Part shown: positions 31,790 through 42,300 of the stretch, piece by piece
Layout of the letters: every line of letters begins with the position of its first letter
How positions within the stretch are numbered: the stretch's first letter is position 1
Assembly (NCBI GenBank): GCA_019671135.1
Contig: JAHRHY010000005.1
Span: 496,001-560,000 of the forward strand
Direction: 5' to 3'
DNA length: 64,000 bases
Source of the DNA: Linnemannia hyalina
Lineage: Eukaryota > Mortierellomycota > Mortierellomycetes > Mortierellales > Mortierellaceae
Translations under genes and position numbers: made by a program
Notes under the pieces: model-generated
The model's input: the letters and a program-made list of their open reading frames with translations, nothing else
The model's database searches: none
Told to the model about the DNA's origin: nothing

Positions 31790-33030
31790 AGTGCACGAAG
31801 AAACAGTACAACTTCGACAAAGGAAATCAACCAGGAAGGTCGCACAGTCATTCGAAATCTCCATCCCAACGGTCCAAAGGATCAAGGTGAGGACAAGGAA
31901 AACATTCCTGCTTCATATTTAATGAGACCAAGGGTGATCTCAACAAAGACAAGGTCACTTATGGCGCACCATTTCGACATGGGCAGCTTAAAAACGTATA
32001 AGAATAGACAACGATTTGTGCAATCGACAGAAGGAAAGCAGATTTACATCGACACGGTCCGAAAGAATCTGCATTAGGAGGGTGAAAGGACATACTCGCG
32101 ACCCAGCAAACCTAATCTAAATCGAGATCATAGGGCTTGAAGGTACAGATTCGCCAAGGACCAAATTCACAGGACGATGGACGACTAGAAGAAAGTGATG
32201 TTCTCCGATGAGACGATGATCTGTCGCGTCGGGACCTTTGACAAGTCATACAACCACAGCAGATGCGATCGCCGGCAGTTTCATCCTCATCAAGCCTAAC
32301 CAACAGTAACGGGAGGAGGTGGAAAACTGATGGTGTGGGATGCATTACTATTTTCGGGGTCGGTGATGCTTGCTGGATCCCGGGAAAGGTTGATTCTGAT
32401 GCATACCTCAATGTTGTCCAGGATGATATTCGGCAACCACACGAGTGGTACAGCACGGATGAAGCGACATTGTCGCAGTATCATAGAATGCTCATCTACT
32501 TCGCCTTCTATAATCACGCCTCCATCCACACTAACGGCCATGCCTTCCTTAACCGTGCCTTCTGTACATCAGTATAAATACCCTCTCTTCTTGTACAATA
32601 CACAGAATCCTTTCTTGCCCATTCCACTTATTCCTAGTGCCCTCCTGCCCTCGCTCGTGTCCTTGTCTCTTACCTATTCTCTCGTCCACATCCTTTTGTC
32701 CTGTCGTTGTTACGGACATTCACCTTTCAGCAAGACAATGCTCGCATACATACGGCACACAAGGTCGTGGAGTTCTTTGCGGTGGAGAACATCACTATCC
32801 TTCCCTGGCCTGCCAACTCTCTCGAGCTCAACCCTATTGAACACGTTTGGGACGTATATCAAACGCAAGCTGGATTGGTACTCAGAGGCGCCAAGGAACC
32901 TGGATGAGTTCTGGGAACGAGTGCAGGAGATATGGACACACACATCCTTAATGGATTTCTCCAGAAACTGTATGAAAGCATGCCCAAGCGTCTGGAAGAG
33001 GTCATTAAGAACGACGGGGGGTAACACAAG
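31790..33030 (+). mobile_element. Decayed Tc1/mariner transposase gene
   Basis: Fragments in changing frames follow the Tc1 order. The helix-turn-helix piece VQLRQRKSTRKVAQSFEISI is at about 31803. KKVMFSDETMICRVGTF (about 32190) holds the first catalytic Asp. GGGGKLMVWDALLFSG and GKVDSDAYLNVVQDDI come next, then FQQDNARIHTAHKVVEFF with the second Asp, then LELNPIEHVWD (about 32826-32858) with the Glu of the DD34E triad. After another shift comes KRKLDWYSEAPRNLDEFWER. Several stops and frameshifts exclude activity. About 250 bp of CT-rich DNA separates VVQDDI from FQQDN, longer than in intact elements. I could not find terminal repeats. Confidence 0.75.
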
Positions 33031-33358
33031 GTACTAATTGGCGCGTAGGACTAGGAGCATGTAGCTGATACCATTTTACATAAAGTGATTCAATGCAGTT
33101 GTATGTATTCGAAAAGATGCCTATGGCGATTGTGTGAGATAAACTTTTATTCAAACTAAATGTGGTGAGAACAAGGGAGTGTTGCTTGGCCTTGTTGAGG
33201 ATGAAACGATGAAAACAAAAAAGAAAAAAGTTCGTTCATCTCAAAACTCGAAATCATTGATTCAAGTAATGTAATGACTTTATGTACCATGTGTTCAGTG
33301 TGGTGTGAATTACAAGACTTTGCGAGTTTAATTATTTTCTGTTCAGCGATTGAGACTA

Positions 33359-33561
33359 AAGTGCTCCACAAAGTGTTCAACCAAAACACGATTTTGGCGT
33401 TTTTTTTTAATTGCACAATTGCCTTAGCAATCGGCCCCAAGATTCCTACTAATAGTTCCTGTACCTCTTGTGCATGCTTCCTCTCAATCCTAATGAATTC
33501 TGGAAATGACGCCACAAATAAAATTTATTTGAATCTCGTTGAACACTTTTGTGGAGCACTT
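33359..33561. mobile_element. 203-bp MITE of Tc1/mariner type
   Basis: Terminal inverted repeats of 23-24 bp: left AAGTGCTCCACAAAGTGTTC plus AAC, right the same with one extra A. Both ends are flanked directly by TA (33357-33358 and 33562-33563), the target duplication of Tc1/mariner elements. The interior is AT-rich and has no transposase. Confidence 0.85.
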
Positions 33562-33606
33562 TAGTTCTATTCTTCAATTAGCGCCATAAAGAGTGTCTAC
33601 AGAGGT

Positions 33607-33730
33607 TGCGCAGAGCCAGGTGTGGTACCGGACTGTGACTGATGGATGGACCTTGGGAGAGTTCGTTATGTAGCACTCAGTACTATCGAATGCCTACCTT
33701 GGATTGTTTATTAGAGAGATCAAGCTGTGT
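33607..33730. repeat. Dispersed repeat, copy B
   Basis: The second copy of the repeat at 17417-17540, about 45 bp beyond the MITE end. It has no poly-T neighbour. Confidence 0.6.
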
Positions 33731-34768
33731 CCAAAAAAAATATCTAGTTGGACCCATTCCCACTTCACCCTCTTGTCTCAAAGGACATTTCATAGTGATG
33801 GCTCAAAGACCGGATTTATTTAAGGCCAAAGCATAAAAAGTACCCTGAAGATTTGAGAATCCGCTAATGCTCTCTCACAGCTGGATTAAAGGCTAGAACT
33901 ATTATTTAAGACGAAGCACCAATGGACAGTAAAGTTGTAAGCTGCGCACCAAAAGATCTATAATATCATTCCTATAACTGGACGTTGTGGCTGAAAAGAA
34001 ACAGCAAATGTTGCCAGGAACCCAATCAACCAGTGACATTCATATCCGAAGCTCAAAAGCTCCAAACCACATGGATGCATTCAGATCATAATTCTGAAGG
34101 ACAATCTGGATTTGCACCATGACTGAATCTACCAAAAAAAAGCAACGCCAACGTAAGCAATAATGATAGGACTACCTTAAAGAACTGTGAGTGCCATATT
34201 TTGAAGACATGACATGTCATGACAGTAGATTTTTCTGTTCCTTTTGTTAATTACTACTAAGTGTCGCGAGCTGTTTCTTGTTTTCCTGAAAAACTTGAAG
34301 CAAAGCTATCTAGGTCTTTTTTTCATTCTTTTTTTATATTTGTATGAGCGATTGTTACCATGGTGGTGAAACTTACCCCTGCAAGATGGCACCTGAGGCA
34401 AAAAAAGAGCAAGAGGGGGAACGAAGGACGTCGAAGCATTGCCTGGGCCTCCAAACCTAAAGTTTTCCTGTCAAAATGAATGGGAACGATTGGATTGGTT
34501 CCCGTTTTCAGGAAATCTTGAGAGCAAAATGTTCATCTGCTGTCGAGTCCCCCGGTAGGCAGAAAAGCATGTACAATATCGCACAGGAAAGCGGAGTGTA
34601 CTGTGTTCTGCTCTCTGAATCCATTCTTGCGGGGATTGTCCAGATTGCCCGATTGCCCGATTGCCCTCAGATTTGAAGCCTAGAATCAATTTTTTTTTAC
34701 TATTGTTTTTTTTCCTCGGAGATATTTCAATTGGTGGCATTACCTACCATCAACACTGGACGAAAATG
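33731..34768. other. Intergenic, AT-rich
   Basis: I see no gene or structured repeat here. T runs occur near 34320 and 34690. The right part is the distal promoter of the DUF5648 gene. Confidence 0.6.
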
Positions 34769-34776
34769 TATATAAA
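34769..34776 (+). promoter_or_regulatory. TATA box of the DUF5648 gene
   Basis: TATATAAA lies 97 bp before the start codon, so transcription would begin near or just before the decamer array. Confidence 0.6.
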
Positions 34777-34810
34777 CAGTGCTTCATCCGCACTTCATTT
34801 CCAAAGCACA

Positions 34811-34870
34811 GCACATCACAACACATCACAACACATCACAACACATCACAACACATCACAACACATCACA
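34811..34870 (+). repeat. Six tandem decamers ACACATCACA in a 5' leader
   Basis: Six units of 10 bp (the first starts with G), ending two bases before the ATG at 34873. They contain no G after the first base and no ATG, so the transcribed leader would be unstructured. Confidence 0.95.
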
Positions 34871-34872
34871 AC

Positions 34873-35512
34873 ATGAAATCGAACGCCTCTCTCATTTTCT
34901 TGACAGTTCTCTTGGCCGCTATCGCTACCGTGGCCCAAGGTAATACCTCATGCCCATTATGATGGATAGTTGACTCAACTCAAACTAAACGACATACAAC
35001 GCATACTAATTTTTTTTCTTTTCTTTTCTTTCCCTCTTCTTTTCACAGCCGGACATTTCTATACCACCAATCGGGCCAAGAGAGATCAGGCTGTCGCTCA
35101 AGGATACCAAGTTCAAGGCATCGCTGGATATGTTTTCAACAAACCTTCTACCTCCAAACGTCCATCGACCGGTCCTATCTACCACGCGTATTCTTCATAC
35201 TCCCAAGATCAGACCTATGTCAACAGTCTCGAAGCCCATTTGGGTACTGTCGGCATGGGTTATCAAGATATGGGAATATCGTGGTACATGTACACCAAGC
35301 CCTCGGACTGCAGATCTCCTTTGTACATCTTGTTTAAACCCGCATTCCCCTATGACCATTACTACACTACCGATAGAGCTGAGGTTGATACTGCCAAAGC
35401 TAACAAGGGATACTTGGAACTGGGAATTCTCGGTTATTTGTATACCGATTCAAACAACACAGCTTCTCCTTTGTACCAATTGTACAAACAAGAGGTAGTA
35501 GTATACGTATAA
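34873..35512 (+). CDS. Small secreted protein with DUF5648 (FYTT...GYxxxGIAGYVF) repeats
   Basis: Exons 34873-34939 and 35049-35512 encode 176 residues. A signal peptide (MKSNASLIFLTVLLAAIATV, then AQ) ends close to the single intron. The mature part is about 155 residues made of three related modules. The first is HFYTTNRAKRDQAVAQGYQ plus GIAGYVF. The second is the YVNSLEAHLGTVGMGYQDMG and SWYMY unit. The third is HYYTTDRAEVDTAKANKGYL plus GILGYLY. Each module ends in a piece like PIYHAYS, PLYILFKP or PLYQLYK. This is the beta-rich DUF5648 repeat seen in secreted bacterial and fungal proteins, often beside lectin or hydrolase domains. Here it stands alone. Function is unknown; carbohydrate binding is possible. 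Splice borders CAAG|GTAATA and CACAG|CC keep the frame. A decamer array abuts the start codon. Confidence 0.82.
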
Positions 35513-36322
35513 ACGATCCACCTCTCTCTAGATTACAACATTTTCCAGACCACCTTCCTTCGCCCCCCCTTTTTTCGTACACAGTCCTTCCTTCGCCCGT
35601 TGTAATTGCTTCTCTCTACTATCTCTCTTATTATTCTACTATATAAAAAAATCGTAAAAACACAAGACAAGAAGATAATGTCGAGTAAGGCGTTAAGGTA
35701 TGAGAGAACAATGGCGGACGCGTTCAACGGTCTAAATTTCATGGGACAACCCGATATAGTCTCGCAGCCAACATTTTCACGTAGTGAAAGTCTGGGTTTT
35801 TTGGATTGGTTCTTGGAGACTATGATACGGTGTGTGACTGTTTACAGCGGATTTTTCCATCCGCAACAGCGGTAATTCTTTTCCGCTTAAGGAGGGTTTT
35901 CTATTCCGCTTACGCGGTTTTTTAGTTCCGTTTGAGCGGGTTAAGAACTAACAATTGCGAAAACCTCATAAAAGAGAGCACAAATCAGTGTCCAGGACAA
36001 CTGCTTTGTGCAAAAGTGGTTTCGCGGATAAGAGCGAAGCGTTCTTTCTTATCCCTTTCCTCTCCTTTCCTCTCTGCGTCTTCGCCTGTTCGTCCTTCTC
36101 GACAGTCATCATCGCTTTCACTCTCTCACTCTCTCACATACTCACACACTCACACATATATACACACTCTCTCGACTCTATCACCCCACCCCACTCAAGA
36201 AGCGACGGTTGACAGCACGCACGCACTTACTCACACATACGGGCAGCCAACGGCGACATCTTTTACTTTTTTTACCGCATTTCATTTCTTCCTCAGAGGG
36301 TCGCTGACCATATGCAATGACC
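35513..36322. promoter_or_regulatory. Promoter region of TOR
   Basis: Includes the DUF5648 3' region, the palindromic repeat (35846-35987), and then a CT- and CA-rich leader (36050-36230) running to the TOR start. No gene is supported. Confidence 0.6.
35846..35987 (+). repeat. CCGC-N4-GCGG palindrome array, TOR promoter copy
   Basis: Four short palindromic units start at 35861 (CCGCAACAGCGG), 35883 (CCGCTTAAGGAGG), 35906 (CCGCTTACGCGG) and 35928 (CCGTTTGAGCGG), a period of 22-23 bp. Then come TTGCGAAAACCTCATAAAAG and GAGAGCACAAATC. The segment matches 25754-25836 inverted, with about 35 bp (one extra unit) inserted here. The array lies 336 bp before the TOR start codon. Confidence 0.8.
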
Positions 36323-39300
36323 ATGGCTACAGCACCAGCACCCGACACACTCTCGAAGCTCACCAATGACCTGAAATCAAAGTAACATCCCGCGTCTACC
36401 TGGTCCTTCGTTACATTCCTCCATATACACCACGTACAAGGACGTCACGGAAATAGAAAAGCAAAGACGTCCTGCAACGGTGTCTAACAACAAGAACCAC
36501 TTTTCTTCTTAACAACATATAGGAATGAAGAAGTCAGGCTGCTCTCTGCCCAGGCACTCAAAGAATATGTAGGTCGCCATCAATTGGTATCGAACTACCA
36601 GGATCTATCATTGCTCATCGTTGATGTTTCTTCCTCACTCACACCACTGATTTTATCCTGCGAATCCAATTAGGTCGCCGTTATGTCGAGGGAGCTGTCA
36701 GGGGAGGACTTGAAGAGATTCTACGGCGAGGTCAACAGCATCATCTGGACACTCGTGCAGAGTGTCGACAACAACGACAAGCTATGTGGCGTTATGATTA
36801 TAGGTACCGCCGTCGTCAAATCCGATCCTCCCCGTCCCTACAACCTTATCGCACGAACCCCATTTGCGCACGCATGCAAAAGTCTCACGCTTTCTCATTT
36901 TTTTCCCTATTGCTGCTGATAGACAAGCTGATCGGTATTGAAGGAGAAGAAAACACCACACAGGAGACCCGTTTCGCAAACTATCTACGCCAACTCTTCC
37001 CCGCAGACGTCAGGACAATGACAGTTGCTGCCAGGGCACTAGGTAAAACGCATATGGCCTAACAAGTCACTCAAGCCACAGTTGTACTGTGCACTTATTT
37101 ATCACATGTAATGTTCATTTTTTCCCCCTCTTCTATCTCCTTTGTTGGCATATAGGTAAATTGGCACAGCAGGGAGGAACATTCACCACTGAGTTCGTCG
37201 AGTTCGAGCTGAAGAGGGCAATTGAGTGGCTCACCGGTAAGGAAACAACACAAATTCGACAAAAACAACAAAGGCATAGGTCAGCTCGTAATTCTCGCCA
37301 CATAATTAACATCAATATCCATTCACCGCATTGTCTCTCGTAGCCAGTGATCGACAAGAAGCCCGACGTCACGCCAGTGTTTTGGTTCTCGCCGAACTTG
37401 TGCGACATGCCGATGTTATTGTCTACCCATACGTTGGCTCGATCCTTGAGCACATCTGGGTTGCATTTAGAGATCCAAATGTAAGGGCTGGAAATGCTTT
37501 GGAATGAGAAAAGCAATAACATTGGACAATCAACTGCAGGCTTTCTGACACTTGACCTTGTTTTCTCCAGCAAAATATCCGAATAGCTGCTGCCGATGCT
37601 CTTAGTGCAGTCTTGCTCATCGTCTCGGATCGTGACAGCCCGAACAAAACCAGCTGGTACAACAGGATCAATGAGGAGGCTCAACGGGGCTTGCGTATCG
37701 CAACAACAGAGAGCATCCATGGATCACTTTTGATATACCGGGAGCTCTTGCTCCATGCCGGCATGGTGCGTTTCGCGTTTACCTGAGATTCGTCTTTGAG
37801 TGTTACAATATCTTGAACAAATATCCTAACCATTGGCGCTTCTTTTCTTTTTAGTTTATGCATGAGCGATACATGCCTACTTGCGAAACTGTCTTCCAAT
37901 ACAGAGATCATCGGGATGGCCTTGTCCGGAGGGCGGTAATCTCTCTTATCCCAGACTTGGCAGCCTACAACCCACCTGAGTTCGCCAGCGTATACCTCCA
38001 CCGTTCAATGGTTCACATTCTCAATCAACTTCGCAAGGACAAGGAGCGCTCTCTCATGAAGGAGAAGGATCGGTCAAACGCGTTCCTGGCCATAGGAAAG
38101 GTCGCTTTGGTCGCAGGTGCTGATATGGGCGAGTTCTTAGACGACATTTTGGTGTGCATAAAGGACGGACTCCGTATGAAGAGGTACGTTGTAAACTCAC
38201 GTCTGCTCATTGCGTGAACAGTCTGAAGTGCATAACTGAGAGATATTAACGCAACAATTGCAATATGAACGAGTAGCAAAAATCGCATTCAGACCGACAC
38301 TCCGATTTTCAGCTGTATCAGTATGCTGGCGAACGCAGTCGGACAGGTGCTCACCAAGCACATGCACGAGCTTTTGGAGCTGATGTTCGCGACGGGATTG
38401 AGCGAGCCGCTACGCCAATCATTGACAGATCTTTCCAATTGTATACCCCCATTACTGAAAATCATTCAAGGTATGACCTCAAGCCAAGCTGAGTGGTTTA
38501 CAGTATTATGTTTTACAAACTAGTCAGAGGCAAGCAAACTTACCAGCCCATGACCTCTTACCATTTTGATAGAGCGCCTCCTCAACATGTTGTCGTTGAT
38601 TTTAAGCGGACAAATGTACAAGCCATTAGGAGCACCAAGCGGCACGAGAGGCGGATCGACAAATTCACCCCTGCGACGCGACATTCCTCAATCTGAGGGA
38701 AAGGATATAGACTCAATCATTCTTGCCCTTACGACGCTCGGATCTTTCAACTTTTCAGGACACGTTTTGAACGAATTTGTACGGGATTGCTGTATTCCCT
38801 ATCTGGAGGATGACAACGCCGACATAAGACGCTCCGCCGCTCAAACCTGCTGCCAGCTTTTCGTCCGAGACCCAATCTGCTTCCAGACTAGTGCGCACGC
38901 TGTTCAGGTTGTCGGTGAGGTACTTGAGAAGCTGCTGACTGTTGGAATTGCGGACCCGGATCCAATTATTCGCCAGACAGTCATGGCTTCGCTGGATGGA
39001 CGGTTCGACCGTCACCTCGCCCAGGCGGAGAATGTCCGTTCGCTGTTCATCGCCCTTAACGACGAGGTTTTCGCTATTCGCGAATACGCTATCTCCACCA
39101 TTGGGCGACTTTCCGTCCACAACCCCGCCTATGTCATGCCCTCCCTCCGAAAGACGCTGATTCAGCTTTTGACCGAGATCGAGTACTCAGGAGTGAGCCG
39201 AAACAAGGAGGAGAGTGCGCGACTTCTGGCTCTGCTGGTGATCGCCTCCCAGCGTCTTGTCAAACCCTACGTCGAGTCGATCATAAAAGTGCTGCTTCCA

Positions 39301-42300
39301 AAGGCCAAGGACCAGAGCGCTGGAGTCGTCTCCAGCATTTTGGCGGCGCTAGGTGAACTCGCAAGGGTCGGCGGAGAAGATTTGCTTCCCTTTATGGACC
39401 AGCTCATGCCTTTGATCATCGACACCCTGCAGGATCAGAGTTCGCCTACAAAGCGCAGTGCTGCCTTGAAGACACTCGGTCAGCTCTCTTGTAACACCGG
39501 CTATGTTATCGATCCCTACATCAAGTACCCCGGCCTACTGGACACGTTGCTGACGATTCTGAAGACAGAGCAATCGGCCAGCATTCGCAAGGAGACTATC
39601 AAGTTGCTCGGTATTTTGGGAGCCCTCGATCCATATCGCCACAAGGTACCGTGTATAACATCTTGGAGAGAGGCAGTTCGATACTTCCTGATGAACAAGG
39701 CTAACTGAATTTGCACGCCTCCTTTTTCAACAACCAGCAAATGATGATGGACAAAGTGGAAGACAATCAGCCAGACAAGTCGCAGAGCTCGGACGTGTCA
39801 CTACTTATGGCAGGACTTGGCCCATCATCTGAGGATTATTATCCTACGGTTGTCATCAATGCCCTCTTGAAGATTCTCAAGGATCCATCTCTGAGCCAAC
39901 AGTACCAGCCAGCTACCCAGGCCATTTTGAACATCTTCCAAGCACTCCAACTCAAGATGGTGCCGTTTTTGCCACAGGTAGGCATTGTGAAAAGTCGCAT
40001 CCGTGTCAAGGTTCATAAAACTCTCAGTGCGAGGATGAGCGGCATTTGTACTTACAGCAAACGCCCTTGACAACGCGTTTATAGATTATGCCAGTGTATT
40101 TGAGTATCATGCAGTCTGGAACTTTGCTCAACCTCGACTTTTACTTTGAGAAGATGGGCTTTTTGGTCCTGGTCGTCAAGCTTCATATCCGCCCTTATCT
40201 CCCTGATCTGCTTCAGCTCGTCAAGGACAACTGGAGTCATACACGGCTGCAGGATCGTATCATTGGATTGGTAGAGAGTATTGCAGGCGCCCTGGATGGA
40301 GAGTTCAAGGCTTATTTGCCTAACCTGCTTCAGTCCTTCCTCGCTGTGTTCGACACTGATATGACAGAAAGACATGACACGTCAATTCGTGTTTTGCAGG
40401 CGTTTGTCAAGTTCGGTTCGAATATCGAGGAATACATGCATCTGGTCATTCCAGTGCTCGTGAAGACCTTCGAGAAACCGGATGCCCCTATGACCTTGCG
40501 CAGGACTGCCATCAGCACCATCGGCACACTTGCAAAGAAAGTCAACTTTTCCGACTATGCCTCAAGGATCATTCATCCCTTTGCTCGTATTCTGGCTCTT
40601 CCTGGACCTGAACTGCGCATGCCAACCATGGACGCGCTGTGCTCGCTAGTCCTTCAACTGGGACAGGACTATGTCAACTTTATTCCTATGATCAAGAAGG
40701 TATGGTTTGAGGACCACTATCTTCAATGTCAACACAGAGTGTACGTGCTTGCCAGTTGTCTCTAAGCTGGCACTAACTCGCATAGACATCCATTCTTATT
40801 TTTCATAGGTTTTGATCCGAGCCCGGATTAGTCACTCGAATTATGATCTCTTAGTTTCAAAGCTGCTGAAGAGGGAGCCTCTTCCTCTGGACTTGCCTGG
40901 CTTAGGTGATGACCGCTATGTCGTTATGGCCGATGTTCCACAAGCAGAATCAGGAATCCGGAAGTTGCCTGTTAACCAGCTCTCACTTCGAAGGGCCTGG
41001 GATACCCAGCCGCGCTTCACCAAGGATGATTGGGCTGACTGGATTCGCAGGCTTTGCTTGGAGATGCTCAAGGAGACCCCGTCTCACGCTCTTCGTGCCT
41101 GCGCTGACATGGCCAACTCGTACCACCCTCTGGCCAGAGAGCTCTTCAATGCCGCCTTTGTGTCTTGCTGGAGTGAGCTACTCGATCAATACAAGGTTCG
41201 TTGTTTTGGTGTGTAGGAGAGCTAGTGTGTCTAGAATCATCGAAATGGTATTAACCAGTCGATGCATTCATATTTTATTGATGCTAATAGGAGGAGCTGG
41301 CGCGAGCATTAGAGACAGCCCTGGTCGCCCCCAACATCTCGCCAGAGATTACCCAGATTCTGCTCAATCTTGCCGAGTTCATGGAGCACGATGACAAGCC
41401 CTTACCAATCGACATTCGCACATTGGGAGAGTACGCCGCCAAAAGTCACGCCTTCGCCAAGGCCTTGCATTACAAGGAGCTCGAATTTTTGACCGAGCCA
41501 TCGACCAACGCCATAGAGGAGCTGATCGGAATCAACAACAACCTCCAACAGCCCGATGCTGCAGCCGGTATCCTCACGCATGCCCTGCTCCACCACGATT
41601 TTGAGCTCAAGGAGGCCTGGTACGAACGTCTTCAGCGATGGGAGGATGCCTTGGCGGCTTACGAGAGGAAACAGCTCGAAAACCCCAATGACCTGGCCTT
41701 GACCATCCAACGCATGCGCTGCTTGCACGCACTCGGCGAATGGGACGCCCTTTCATCCTTGGCGCAGGTCAAGTGGGGCAACTCACCAGTTCAGGTCCGG
41801 CGTAGAATGGCCTCGTTCGCAGCAGCCGCTGCCTGGGGCCTGGGGCAATGGGAGCTTTTGGATGAGTATATCTCCGCCATGCAGGACAACTCTGACAGGG
41901 CGTTCTTTAAAGCCATTTTGGCGTTGCATCGCAACCAGTTCCCTGAGGCCGAGAAATATATCGACAAGACCCGGAACATGTTGGATACAGAGCTGACGGC
42001 GTTGGTCGGTGAGAGCTACAACCGAGCGTACGCAACGGTGGTGCGTGTCCAGATGATGGCAGAGTTGGAGGAAATCATCGCCTACAAGCAGTTCCACGAT
42101 CAGCCCGATCGACAGGCAACGATTCGCAGAACCTGGATGAAGCGCCTGAAGGGATGCCAGCGGAACGTCGAGGTCTGGCAGAAGGTGATCAAGGTTCACG
42201 CCATCGTCATTTCACCAGAGCAAGAGATGGAGATGCGAATCAAGTTTATGAACTTGTGTCGCAAGAACGGTCGTCTGAAGCTGGCGGAAAACACGATGGC

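Noticed and set aside
33156..33515. 119-residue minus-strand open frame with helical-looking sequence
   Set aside because: It runs through most of the MITE and across its left border, so it is a composite of transposon and flank. No family is recognised.
34805..34872. Decamer array considered as a CRISPR-like array
   Set aside because: Units are contiguous without spacers, only 10 bp long, and the organism is a eukaryote.
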